The notes under the pieces were generated by a model, which was given only the letters and a program-made list of their open reading frames with translations, was not told where the DNA came from and made no database searches. DNA of 64,000 nt from Trichoplusia ni (Eukaryota; Arthropoda; Insecta; Lepidoptera; Noctuidae): positions 8,308,001 through 8,372,000 of the forward strand of contig NC_039483.1 of NCBI RefSeq assembly GCF_003590095.1, given 5' to 3'. Shown here in pieces: positions 13,301 through 23,134 of the stretch; within the stretch, counting starts at the first letter, position 1, and each line of letters begins with the position of its first letter. The position numbers and the translations under genes are program-made.

Positions 13301-16264
13301 CAATTATTTTGATGATTTACCATAAGAACAAAATAGGGCCAATATTGAATGTCGATTAACGAACTGCATGGTAATCAGAAATCAAGAAAATATCTGAAGT
13401 GCGTCAGAGTTACATCTTTAACATATCCTACTATTTTTTGCTTGTCAGGCATTGAAGCACGGCGTAAAGTCCAAGATTCCCTTCAACGTGACTCCCGGAT
13501 CTGAGCAAGTGCGCGCCACCATCGAGCGTGACGGCATCGCCCAGACCCTGCGCGACTTCGGCGGCACTGTAAGTATAGTCTTATTTATTTAATTGAGTGA
13601 AACATTATAAAATATAATATTAATAAATATAATACTATTGAAAAATCTCATAGCAATTATATTTTTTTTTTGTTATATTGTCCGGGGCTTTTATAAATGC
13701 TAGACTACAGTCAGTTGTTTCATTCATATTATGTTTTGTAATGAAAACTATAATATCTATTATGTCACACAAATTACAGTCAAATAAAAGTGCCTTGTAA
13801 ATTCCTACACTACTTCTTACTCAGTATACAGCAACAAAAATATTAATTACGTTTATATTAATTCAGGTACTGGCTAACGCTTGCGGCCCCTGCATCGGTC
13901 AGTGGGACCGTAAGGACGTGAAGAAGGGCGAGAAGAACACCATCGTGACGTCATACAACAGGAACTTCACCGGACGTAACGACGCCAACCCCGCCACCCA
14001 CTGCTTCGTCACCAGCCCCGAGCTCGTCACCGCTCTGTCTCTGGCTGGTAAGATAAAAACTAAGAACTGTTACTCTATTTGAATTTGTAAGCTTGACGTG
14101 AAATATGAATGTTAAATGTTTAAATATGCTAAAAAACATTTAATCAATTTCATATTGGATTTAAATCCAAAATCGAAAATTCTTTCCAGTAGTCTAATGT
14201 TTTTAATTTTAAACATATTAATTACAATTTATATGACCTCACTTCTATCTAAAAGCATAAAAAATAACTTACTTAAGTAAACAATCTCTATTCATCAACT
14301 CATCCCTCTTTCTACATCCCCAGGTCGTCTGGACTTCAACCCGTTGACTGACTGCCTGACCGGCAGCGACGGCAAGAAGTTCAAGCTGTCAGACCCGTTC
14401 GCGGACGAGCTGCCCGCTAAAGGATTCGACCCCGGCCAGGACACCTACCAGCACCCACCCAGCGATGGTTCCAGTATGTAAACTAATGATATAGATTTCA
14501 AATTGAGTGTAATAAGTCGAACAGTGGAGACCTATGCACTGTAAGACACTTAATTGATTAGATAATGAAAATGAGAGATTTGTTAATTAACCCAAACATT
14601 GACTACATAGATGTTTCTATTCCACCCCGGCTTATGCTTGATTTATCAAGATAAAATTAAAATCACCTAAGGAACTTGTGCATATTGTTTGAAATTAATG
14701 GTCATGTCAGCTGAAACAGATCAGCCTTCCGGAAGAACTGAAAAAGTAGTAGACATTTAGGTTAATAAAGAAAATTCCATTGCAGATCACAATACATTTA
14801 CGATCAGTACTAGATAATTTGTTTTTTCATCCACAGAGGTGCAGGTTGACGTAGCCCCGACCTCAGACCGTCTGCAGCTGCTGTCGCCCTTCGACAAGTG
14901 GGACGGCAAGGACCTGACCGACCTCACCATCCTCATCAAGGTCAAGGGCAAGTGCACCACTGACCACATCTCCGCCGCCGGACCCTGGCTCAAGTACAGA
15001 GGACATCTCGACAACATCTCCAACAACATGTTCATCACGTAAGTTGTTACAAATGTGTTTGGTTAATGAATATCAGAATGGAAATAATTATGAGTCATAA
15101 AAACATATCAAAATTGATTATTGTTGACGTTATTTTATTAGTTTCAATGGTTTATTTCCTTAAGATTATCGTGATTCAATTTACCCGGACCTACCCCTTG
15201 TTCCTTTCTTTCTGCGAACTGGAGGAAAACCAGATCTAGGAATCAGAAGAAAATTCTTCACTACGACATCATAATATACATAAATATTATACATCGTAAC
15301 TCAAATTTCCAATTTATCTCCTCCTAGCGCCACTAACGCCGAGAACGGCGAGCTGAACAAGGTGCGCAACCAGCAGACGGGCGAGTGGGGCGCCGTCCCG
15401 GCCACGGCGCGCGCCTACAAGGCGGCCGGCGTGCGCTGGTGCGTCGTGGGCGACGAGAACTACGGCGAGGGCTCCAGCCGCGAGCACGCCGCGCTCGAGC
15501 CGCGCCATCTGGGGGGACGCGCCATCATCGTCAAGTCCTTCGCTAGGTAACCACCTATGTACAGTAATGGGCTCAGGTATACAGACCAACGATCTATAAC
15601 CACTAACACAATAGTCGTGCAGTATTGCTCGCTGTTATCAATAACTTTGAGCAATGGTTTGATTGCTTCCTAAAAAAGGTTTTTGTGGTAAACATTTTAC
15701 ATTTCGTTTCACCATTAAAGACACACATACATAAAAGTAACAGACTCTGACGGTCTGTTACTTATCTAATATTAATCTTTTATTAATGTAACCGTGTTCC
15801 CCTCAGGATTCACGAGACCAACCTGAAGAAGCAGGGTATGCTGCCCATGACGTTCGCGAACCCCGCCGACTACGACAAAATCAAGCCCGACGACAAGATC
15901 TCACTGCTCGGACTCAAGGACCTCGCGCCTGGCAAGGTAAACCCATTAAAATTACATAACCAAGTTTAATATCTATATCTATCAGATCTATTACCTCCTT
16001 TAAAAACTTTAATTGAATGTTGACTTGAGTCCAGAAGTTCTCAAGTTTCAACAAGACTTAACTATCAGTAACTCATTTACGTAATTAATGATCTTATCTC
16101 AAATATATTTTTCTTATCTGCAGCAAGTCGACTGTGAGATCAAGCACAAAGACGGCAAGACCGAATGCATCAAGCTCAACCACTCATTGAACGAACAACA
16201 GATCACCTGGTTCAGGGCCGGCTCCGCACTCAACAGGATGAAGGAAATCGCATCAAAGAAGTGA
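1313..16264 (+). CDS. Acon: Mitochondrial aconitate hydratase (aconitase), 16 exons
   Basis: Aconitase interconverts citrate and isocitrate in the mitochondrial TCA cycle using a [4Fe-4S] cluster. Exons: 1313-1345, 1656-1736, 1876-2019, 2998-3189, 4024-4210, 5083-5169, 10332-10510, 11363-11485, 12400-12597, 13449-13568, 13867-14047, 14324-14473, 14837-15038, 15328-15546, 15807-15936, 16124-16264 (TGA at 16262). All phases agree and total 788 residues; human ACO2 has 780. The N-terminus is an Arg-rich, acid-poor presequence with a classic R-x-F|S processing site (Arg25-Cys26-Phe27|Ser28). Cluster cysteines are Cys391 (GSCTNSSYEDMG) and Cys454/Cys457 (NACGPCIGQWD). The active-site Ser675-Ser676-Arg677 lies in GDENYGEGSSREH. 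Substrate-binding arginines lie in YNRNFTGRND. The start is the first ATG before a good presequence. Intron 1 has a GC donor. Intron 6 is 5.2 kb; the others are 0.1-1.9 kb. Exon 14 is unusually GC-rich. No frameshift or missing key residue was seen. Confidence 0.97.
5880..5995. promoter_or_regulatory. GC-rich patch inside aconitase intron 6, possible cryptic promoter or enhancer
   Basis: A short GC-rich island in otherwise AT-rich intron. It contains a CCAAT string (GGGCCAATG), ATTGG on the opposite sense, inverted CCAACG/CGTTGG, and an arthropod-initiator-like ATCAGTTAG near 5990. The function is inferred from base composition and motifs only. Confidence 0.25.
6807..6869 (+). other. Acon: Candidate 63-nt cassette exon of aconitase (phase 1-1)
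   Basis: The segment is bounded by TATTGCAG before it and GTGAGA after it, both good splice sites. It would enter at phase 1 and leave at phase 1, exactly the phase of the intron it sits in (5170-10331), so including it adds 21 residues without breaking the frame. It reads (G)DLSTNPYIIQETDSDHVKQF with no stop. The insertion would fall within Gly242, between VKLTG and KLKGWTSPKD, a turn near the start of domain 2. The segment is less AT-rich than the intron around it. I know of no aconitase with an insert here. Alternative: a chance open stretch between chance splice motifs. Confidence 0.45.
12636..12765 (+). repeat. Degenerate tRNA-derived SINE-like fragment in aconitase intron 9
   Basis: A pol III B-box-like GGTTCGATTACC follows a GACCTAAGGTCGTAG segment, then a tail with GATTGTGTCTAGGTGTTATTTATG. 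That tail resembles the end of common lepidopteran SINEs. There is no tRNA cloverleaf. Confidence 0.45.
13190..13310 (-). repeat. Lepidopteran dispersed-repeat fragment in aconitase intron 9
   Basis: GGTTTTAGTCAAAGTCTAACG followed by CCTCCACCCACTTC is the antisense version of the string found at about 54025-54060 (GTGTCACACTCTTACTGACTAAA). This makes it a degenerate copy of the same LINE/SINE-like family. Confidence 0.5.
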
Positions 16265-16361
16265 ACTACCACTTCCCCTAGCTAATAACCACTTGCACTG
16301 GACGCCTAACCCTTCGAGTAGGGTAATTTTAGAAGTGTAGCAACACTGAGACAAATTTAAA

Positions 16362-16367
16362 AATAAA
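16362..16367 (+). terminator. Polyadenylation signal AATAAA of aconitase
   Basis: The hexamer AATAAA lies about 100 bases after the aconitase stop codon. It is the first clear signal there. Confidence 0.6.
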
Positions 16368-17145
16368 TCACACGTTCTGCGTTCGTGTAAAATTAACAGC
16401 GTGTAGCGGCTGTGTTCATATGGATTAGTACCACCGCTGTAGATAGTGTAAACTTGTGATCGTATCAATTACGAAAGAGTATTATTTACTCAAATCTATG
16501 AAATGAATTATTGATATGCAATTCATGAATGTGATGTTAAGGGATCACTATTGCCTTTATGCCCGGTGCAAGCAAGCTGTTACCATATATTTGGACATGT
16601 ACGATTAGCGCATTTCTCATTATTCGGACAATATTTAGTCACGGCGGTGATGAATCTTAAAACTTAGCTGTAGTACAAAACTTAGATGAAGTTAGAATAA
16701 GTTCAACATCATTTTTGTCTTCAGTCGAACATCCATTCAAACGATGTTTTTTTTTCTTATTAATTAATGTAAATATTTACACATATTCGAGAAATATACG
16801 TTACTTATTATGTTACTGTTTGATTTTATTTATCTACATTCTACAACCTTTATGTCCTCCTGACCCCCAGTTGGTACTGGCTATGGCGGATTTTTTTTTT
16901 CTCAGATTTTAAATCCATTGTTAAATTAAGAAGATCGACAAAAAGGTTGTAAAACTATTTTGAGTATTGGACGGCGAGACATACTCAGTAAGACTAGAAA
17001 TCACTGTAATGTCTAAAAAATCATTGTTTCGACAATAGATCAATTTCGCATTTACAGTGATCCCCACCCAACGAACAACCAGTACAACCCATTAGTGGTA
17101 TCGTACCTATATTCGTATCCCGAAAGACGGGTTTTTTTTATAAAC
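16368..17145. other. Aconitase downstream region, no gene seen
   Basis: AT-rich sequence after the aconitase polyadenylation signal. Nothing with coding character or clear repeat structure was seen; it leads into the transposon cluster. Confidence 0.5.
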
Positions 17146-17518
17146 CGTGATTTTTTTGTAGTCTTACAAAAGCAGCCCAGTTTATGTATCCAATGACTAG
17201 AACACGTTCATGATAAAATAATAGGTATTTATGAGATTTGAATAAATTTCAAATGCAATTTTTATTCAATATTATGATGCAATTCGTAGTTTTTTAGAAA
17301 CACAGCTCTGTTGCGAGCGCGCTCCGAGCCTTGTAACAATGGTAAGGGGTGCGGGCGGCGGCGTTTTTATCATTTTAAGAGTATATTTTAGGTTTCTATT
17401 GTTTAATTTTTCTTCGAACTTATTACCTTAGTTGATGATAAAAAAAAATCGCGCCTAGGGGTATTTTACGTCGGATACATGAACTGGGCTGCTTTTGTAA
17501 GACGACTAAAAAATCGCC
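17146..17518. mobile_element. Non-autonomous terminal-inverted-repeat element (about 370 bp)
   Basis: The left end (about 17146-17190, with GTCTTACAAAAGCAGCCCAG) is matched in inverted orientation by the right end (about 17473-17518, with CTGGGCTGCTTTTGTAAGAC). The inverted repeats are roughly 45 bp with few mismatches. The inside holds no ORF but has a short GC-rich stretch near 17316-17366. This is the structure of a MITE. No target-site duplication was clear. Confidence 0.65.
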
Positions 17519-17521
17519 ATG

Positions 17522-17752
17522 TATATCACTAGCTTTTCGCCCGATTCGAGGTCGGTTATACTTACATCGCGTTTCCAAGAGAACTCTTCAAAAGTCCGGG
17601 ATAAAAACTATCCTGTTCTTTCTCAAGGTCAACTCTATCTCTGTACCAAATTTCATTAAAATCATACCAGTGGTTTAGACGTCATAGACGTTAAAACGTA
17701 ACAGACAGACAGACAGAGTTACTTTGGCATTTATAATATTATAGTAGGGATT
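17522..17752 (+). repeat. Lepidopteran LINE/SINE-type repeat tail with CAGA run
   Basis: It begins with ACTAGCTTTTCGCCCG, passes through CTCTGTACCAAATTTCATTAA and GTGGTTTAGACGTCATAG, and ends with (CAGA)n then GAGTTACTTTGGCATTTATAA. This series of strings is a very common dispersed repeat in moth and butterfly genomes. The exact family (RTE-like LINE or its SINE partner) I cannot settle by eye. Confidence 0.65.
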
Positions 17753-17899
17753 AATGGTTTTGTTTATCCCCTATATCTTGCAGTCTTTATAGCATCAAAT
17801 ATGAAAAAAAATAATAGTTCTAAAGAGATGTCTGCAGTCTGATACCTATATTTTTTAAATAAATTTGTGTTTTTTTTGTGCTGACATCGTTTTGAACCA

Positions 17900-18114
17900 G
17901 GGCCCCGATACTGCTTTTAACAATGGCCGATGAAGGAATGTCATTTGGATTAAATTTAAATTATTAAGCATTGTTCCAACACAATAATTGGAAAATAATT
18001 GTAATTCCCTTGAGTGTACGGTCTCGTACTGAATTCCAGTTGTTGTGTAGGGCAAATGCTTAAGAGTATACAAAGTGTAATTTAAAGCCAATTTAAATAG
18101 CAGAATTGCGGCCC
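17900..18114 (+). mobile_element. MITE copy 1 (GGGCCCCGAT...TIR family)
   Basis: The left end GGGCCCCGATACTGCTTTTA and the right end TAAATAGCAGAATTGCGGCCC are inverted repeats of each other over about 40 bp. The inside shares ACAATAATTGGAA and GTACTGAATT blocks with the element at 44249-44490, which lies in the opposite orientation. No ORF. A second and a third copy elsewhere in the window support a real family. Confidence 0.7.
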
Positions 18115-18885
18115 AGTAAGGGACTTAGGAGTCTTAGGACTAAATAAATCCACCTCGCTAGTCCGATGACTAAACAAACAGCAGTAACCAAACAGCTCTA
18201 TGACCGATTGTTAATGAGCATTTGCAGCTTCGACTTAGAGACCAGGTCGTTGTAGAATTTTTTTATTGAACAATTATATAACTCATATTGAAGTATGACA
18301 TGACAAAGAGCTTACTTGGCATTCCTCTGTATTGTTGGTCAGGGCATTATCAGACCAAAACAAAAATGTTTTCGGCCACCAGCCAGCTACAGGTGCTTTC
18401 TCTGTTCCCTTACTTTCATAGTTCGAAGGGACGGCAAAGCAACACGACCGGATATTGACATTTATACTTACAGTCCAAAACCAGGCATCAAATATTTATT
18501 GCAAGATTCACACACACGAGATTCGAGAAATCTGCGCGTGACTGTGTTTCTACTCTAAACCCGAATTAGCTGTCTTAACACTGCATTTAGGTATTACCAT
18601 TTAATTTTAGCTACATGTAGAGGTATTTGGACGATATGTAAGAAAAATAGTTCACTGACCTAATTGGTATCTTCCAACCACATAGTGCATTAATTGATTT
18701 CATTCAAGCCTTATATTCATATGAATATCTAAACAGTGTGCTGTTGTTATTTAGAATAACACTTATTACATATTTTTAAAAGAAGGCTGATGCAGGAACC
18801 TAAGATGCACCTGTTATAGAAGTTCAGACAGGAATAGCAGTGGGATAATCTCTCAAAAGAAATACAAAAGGTAGTGTAAAACTAT
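18115..18885. other. Region between MITE and RpL22, no gene seen
   Basis: An 80-codon open frame (18316-18558) has no recognisable domain, splice context or signal. I see no other structure. Confidence 0.4.
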
Positions 18886-18891
18886 TTTATT
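18886..18891 (-). terminator. Polyadenylation signal of RpL22
   Basis: AATAAA on the minus strand, only 12 bases after the RpL22 stop codon. This is typical of the very short 3' UTRs of ribosomal protein genes. Confidence 0.7.
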
Positions 18892-18903
18892 GTAGTCAAC
18901 AGC

Positions 18904-20002
18904 TTAATCCTCATTGTCTTCGTTGTCGCTGTCAGCGTTGATGTTGAAGTAACGCAGCTCGTATGAGTCGTGGGCAGAAGCCACCACTCGCAGCCAATCA
19001 CGAAGGTTGTTCTTCTTGAGGTACCTCTTTGTCAAGTACTTCAGATACCTCTTTGAGAAGGGAATGTCTGCAAAAATTAAGATTATATTTGAAACAACAT
19101 ATTGGCTCAATTTTGTGATCTTTGGATAATAAGATATGCAATTTCATCATCACACTGAGAAAGATCAGTAAAATTACATGTCTTCAGGTGGATTATGAAT
19201 TTGAAGACATATTTCATATATAAACTGTATATGAACTCTTAAACTCAAATTTATACATAATGTAAATACTACCATTACAATGTTATGGTGCAGTGCACAA
19301 GTTTAATATTGGATTACAGTTGCTTGTTTTGTTTATATCTTTTTAACCTCAAAATTTTTCAAATTTCTCATTTTAGTACCCATTAGTACTTGATAAAAGG
19401 CCTATTAGTAAAATCAAAAAGCATTTTCTAAAAACATCGAACTGAGAACATTCTTTTTTTAACGTAGCTTAAAAATATAGAAAGGTATGCATCAGATATC
19501 TAATTTTGATATATAAAAAAACATGGCACTTGCTCACAAGGATTACTAAATATATAAGATTCTTATTCATTAGCCTACATAATGCATTTGTATTGGGCCA
19601 TAAACACGCTTTACAACTAATGAAATAAACAATTTGCTTTCAGTAAACGGATCACCCAGACATAATAAAATGTATTATTATCGTTCTCATATGTGTCGAA
19701 ACCACGAAATCTAAAAACTAACCTGCGTTGATGGAGATCTTCGTCTTGTCCCTAGCGATGACAACGTGATTGCCTAGGTTATTTGTTTTTCCCTCAACTT
19801 TGACGCGCTCCTTCAGGTACTTCTCGAAGTTGCCAACGTCGAGGATGCTGTCCTCAGCGGGGTGTGTGCAGTCGATCGTGAACTTCAGGTTGATCTTCCG
19901 CTTGATTCCTTTGCCGCGGATTTTACCACCTTTGACTCCCTTCTTACCAGTCTTCTGGTGCAGTTGGGCTTTTTTAGCCACGGGCTTCTTTGCAACTGCC
20001 AT
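18904..20002 (-). CDS. RpL22: 60S ribosomal protein L22 (eL22)
   Basis: eL22 is a large-subunit ribosomal protein. Coding exons: 19723-20002 (starting ATG at 20002) and 18904-19067 (stop TAA at 18906-18904). They are joined at phase 1 across a 655-nt intron (donor GTTAGT, acceptor TTTTTGCAG), giving 147 residues. The first ~35 residues are a Lys/Ala/Gly-rich tail (KKPVAKKAQLHQKTGKKG), as in other insects but much shorter than the H1-like extension of Drosophila. The core follows, with KFTIDCTHPAEDSILDVGNF and then DIPFSKRYLKYLTK and LKKNNLRDWLRVVA, nearly identical to mammalian L22. The C-terminus is acidic (DSDNEDNED), as in the family. The ATG lies 9 bases inside an exon after acceptor CTTTCCAG, so the first exon is non-coding. 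Intact and certain. Confidence 0.97.
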
Positions 20003-20092
20003 CTCGGCAACCTGGAAAGTTCGTAGACTATTTTTAATACACTGTAACTGAATTAAACGTGGAATATCTTCATATTTAATCAAATAACCTAC

Positions 20093-20140
20093 CGAACACG
20101 TGTATAGCAGTTACCGTAAAAACTGCAAAATGGCCGATTC
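20093..20140 (-). promoter_or_regulatory. RpL22 non-coding first exon and promoter area
   Basis: On the minus strand TTCG then GTAGGT makes a splice donor at 20092-20091. It would join to the acceptor at 20012, removing an 81-nt intron in the 5' UTR. The upstream end of this exon is uncertain. A pyrimidine-rich GTTTTTAC segment near 20120 could be near the start site. Inference from splice motifs. Confidence 0.5.
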
Positions 20141-21660
20141 AAACGTCAATTTTTGTGTAAGTTGGCATGTCCGTATAGTTTGTTGCCACATAATAAAACA
20201 CTATTTCAAAAAAATTTAAACTTTTATTTAGTTTTGATTTTGTTGGTAATAAAAAGTAATAATCCTATAACTATCTGAAGCCAGCAGTGGACTTATCATT
20301 TTTATTCCTTTCTCGAAAGGCAAGTTTGTATTGTTTAGTTTAAGTCTAGCAATTTACACTCGACTACGACTCTACAGTTTGGTACCTAGAGTTGCGCTTC
20401 ACATTATAGCACTTCATTTAAATTTCTAGATTACTATTGACCTAGTCTTATGTAAACAGTCGGTAATTGAAAATGATAAAATGCTTTTTTTTTATCTAGA
20501 CCAGGTAAAATAGGTCCTATTTTACATTGAAAATTAACTTTATAGTTGTTTTTTTTATTGCTAGGGAATAAAATGTTTTTCCTTTGCGTTCTAGTCGGTT
20601 TAGCCGGTCTAGCCCTTATCAGCCCAGACATTTGGTTCGAGAAAGGAAAATACGTTTTTTAGTGGCACATTATTGTGATACTCAGTCGGAGTGTACACGG
20701 TAAATGCTTTTAAACCAGATTGTGCATTTTAATGATGCCCAAGACCATTCCTAATTTACCTTGTTGAGTTAGACATAATATAGTAGGTACTTACTTTTAT
20801 TCAAATAAGTATTCATTAATATTATTGGTTACTCATAACGCTTATACGTTTTCGCACTCCGCTTCATACAAAAAAAATATATATACTCATTTACTCTCGC
20901 ATTTGGAATCGAACCTAGGAACAGCCATGGCCAGCCAGCCAATTGTTAAGCCATGGAAAGGGTTAAATCGAAGAGGGAACGAAAATAAAAAGCCATGTGT
21001 TTAATATCTTCCTTAGTAAGTAAGTAGTTACGTGCTGCACGGAACATTCAACCGGTCTTGTGTAAAGGGGAGCGGCATTAAACGTAAGACTATCTATTGT
21101 CTTCGCTCCACCTCGGTGATATTATTTCCCATGAATGAACAACGCCAGTCATCGACCGAGGTCACGGCAATTTTTTTACCTGCCGTGATGTAATACCAAG
21201 TTTTTTACACAGCTCATATACATTCACACCTTTGTAGGCTTCATTACGCTTTGTTTTGTCGGATTTGGTAAAATATAAGTGAACAAAGATGTTTTTTTGT
21301 AAATTTAAATTGGCGGGATTATTCAAAGTGAAAGAAAGTGGAGCATGCGCATAACGTTATCAATACGACATCGTGAACTTCGTGACTTCACGTACCAATA
21401 CGCACGACATTCAATCACAAGACACAAACGCAGTTTATTTACGCCGTGCACGGCCCAGTCGGTTCGAGCCTTTAGCGTATAAACCTATTTTTGTAGTTAA
21501 CCTCACTTCGAATGTTAAAAGTGAATCATCTTTTGAATCTAAGCATAGAAGTGAAGTGAAACAGTGTTATATGTACTTAGTGCCATGCCATAATATTTTT
21601 TCAAAATGTAGCTTCTAGTTAACGCTTAATCGATAACCGTAACAAATAAGAAAACAAGAG
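20141..21660. other. RpL22 to RGS-like gene interval, AT-rich with SINE remnant
   Basis: No protein gene seen. It holds a SINE-like remnant at about 20880-20960 and a short hairpin near 21164-21190 (TCACGGCA ... TGCCGTGA). The last few hundred bases probably carry the promoter and 5' UTR of the RGS-like gene. Confidence 0.4.
20880..20965 (-). repeat. SINE-like remnant with B-box
   Basis: On the minus strand a GGCTGGCCATGGCTGTTC segment runs into CTAGGTTCGATTCC, a pol III B-box, then AAATGCGAG. There is no full tRNA structure. Confidence 0.4.
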
Positions 21661-21681
21661 TGTCTCACAGATGATAATAAA

Positions 21682-22134
21682 ATGGAAAATTGTTTTGCCG
21701 TTTGCGGCTGTGAGGGTTACGAAGGCATAACAAAATCTGACTTGGATCGTTTCACTGACAAGATTGAAAATGTTTTAAATGACGAGAAAGGTAGAAAACA
21801 TTTCCGAAATTTTATGTTTACAGCCAAATTCAAGGCTGGAAGAAAATCATTGGATTTTTGGGAGCACATAGAGCGGTTACTCGGCTATAAGGAGAATTCA
21901 GAAAGCGGTTCACGAACATTTCGCAGCTACCTAAACGACGTGGACCGTTTAATCGATGAAGCTGATAGAATAGAAGAGATCGATTTTGCAACTATGGAGA
22001 GACTAACTATCGCACGAGATTCAGAAAACAAAGAGGATATTAGTGAAGCCTTGCAATTGTTAAAATTAGAAGCAACGAAGACGCTTAGAAGAGAGTACAA
22101 TGCGTTCAGAAAGCACTTTATACCGTCACAATAA
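21682..22134 (+). CDS. Small single-exon protein resembling an RGS domain
   Basis: 150 residues. RGS domains speed GTP hydrolysis by G-alpha subunits. Residues about 22-148 resemble one: EKGRKHFRNFMFTAKF then KSLDFWEHIERLLG match the usual G-x-x-x-F-x-x-F-x(n)-N/S-L-x-F-W pattern, and IDFATMERLTIARD followed by EALQLLKLEATKTL and YNAFRKHFIPS resembles the later helices. The N-terminus has Cys4, Cys8 and Cys10, which could be lipid-modified. The usual N-terminal W-x-x-S helix start is not evident, so function as a GAP is unproven. The start is the only ATG before the domain (A at -3). A CTCACAG just upstream could be an acceptor for a non-coding exon. AATAAA overlaps the stop (22130-22135), with another at 22481-22486. 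The gene is intronless among multi-intron neighbours. Codon use is AT-rich. Confidence 0.65.
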   Translation: MENCFAVCGCEGYEGITKSDLDRFTDKIENVLNDEKGRKHFRNFMFTAKFKAGRKSLDFWEHIERLLGYKENSESGSRTFRSYLNDVDRLIDEADRIEEIDFATMERLTIARDSENKEDISEALQLLKLEATKTLRREYNAFRKHFIPSQ

Positions 22135-22135
22135 A

Positions 22136-23127
22136 TTAAATCACGCTGCAAACTTGCAGTTATTTTGCAGTACACAGTGCCTTGCTGTTTACGTTTTTAA
22201 ACTTCGCGCCGATTTGTTTGAGCAAATTAAGTGATACTTGATTAAATACAGGCAACTATTAAGTTCATTCAATAATTTTCTTATTAGCGTGTGCAGTACA
22301 GTATACGGCTAACATTCGTACCTAAGTAGTAGGTATTTTAATTGTGATTTCCTTATGGTTACACCGTCCTTGTTATATTTTATGTGTATATTTTGTATCG
22401 ATATCATGAGAGCTTTCGTGTGTAACTTATTAATTTATAATATTGATGTCGCTAGTGTGATGTTTTCTGATGAATAAGGAAATAAATTATTATTATTGTT
22501 TTGTGATTATGGTGGTATTATTTATTTTCGACGTTCAAATGCGTTTCGGATAAAACATAACCATATTATAGTAAATATCGCTTTTAATGAATTAGATACA
22601 ATATTTAACCATGAAATAAAACCGAAAATGTATTTCATCCGTTTTAATAAAATTGCACAATTGTACATTACATTATAAAATCTGCATTCAATTCAAAAGC
22701 ACTAATGAATGCCATGACCAGGCTAACAGCTGTATTGACACCTAATTGATGTGGCATAGTTAGCTGACTTGTTTATAAAAAAAATATTCTCAACTACAGT
22801 TGAAAGTACTCAATTAGTACTGTAATGCATTATATTTACAATTTTTCATCAGAAAGTTCTAAACATTTAAAATCATTCATTTGATTCGGAATTATCTAAA
22901 TTGTACATTAAAATAATGATATAATTCATTGAATACATAAAATAAACAGACTGCTTAAAACTAAATCATAACTTATAATAAAATTTTATATTTTTGAGAT
23001 AAATTCCATTGATATCTTATCACCATTATCAAGAGTCTATGTCTCAGTAAAATAATGTGTTTAAAATTACTTATAAATATGTTATCACTGCACTTCCACT
23101 TCAGTTATGGACATAACTAAAATTACA
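22136..23127. other. Interval between RGS-like gene and Sce, no gene seen
   Basis: AT-rich. It carries the probable 3' UTR of the RGS-like gene (second AATAAA at 22481-22486). Open frames here are short and have no recognisable content. Confidence 0.4.
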
Positions 23128-23133
23128 TTTATT
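23128..23133 (-). terminator. Polyadenylation signal of Sce
   Basis: AATAAA on the minus strand begins two bases after the Sce stop codon (TAA at 23137-23135). A downstream signal may also be used. Confidence 0.45.
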
Positions 23134-23134
23134 C

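Noticed and set aside
19068..19722. C/D-box snoRNA in the RpL22 intron
   Set aside because: A TGATGATGA C-box-like motif is present on the minus strand, but no CTGA D-box follows at a suitable distance.
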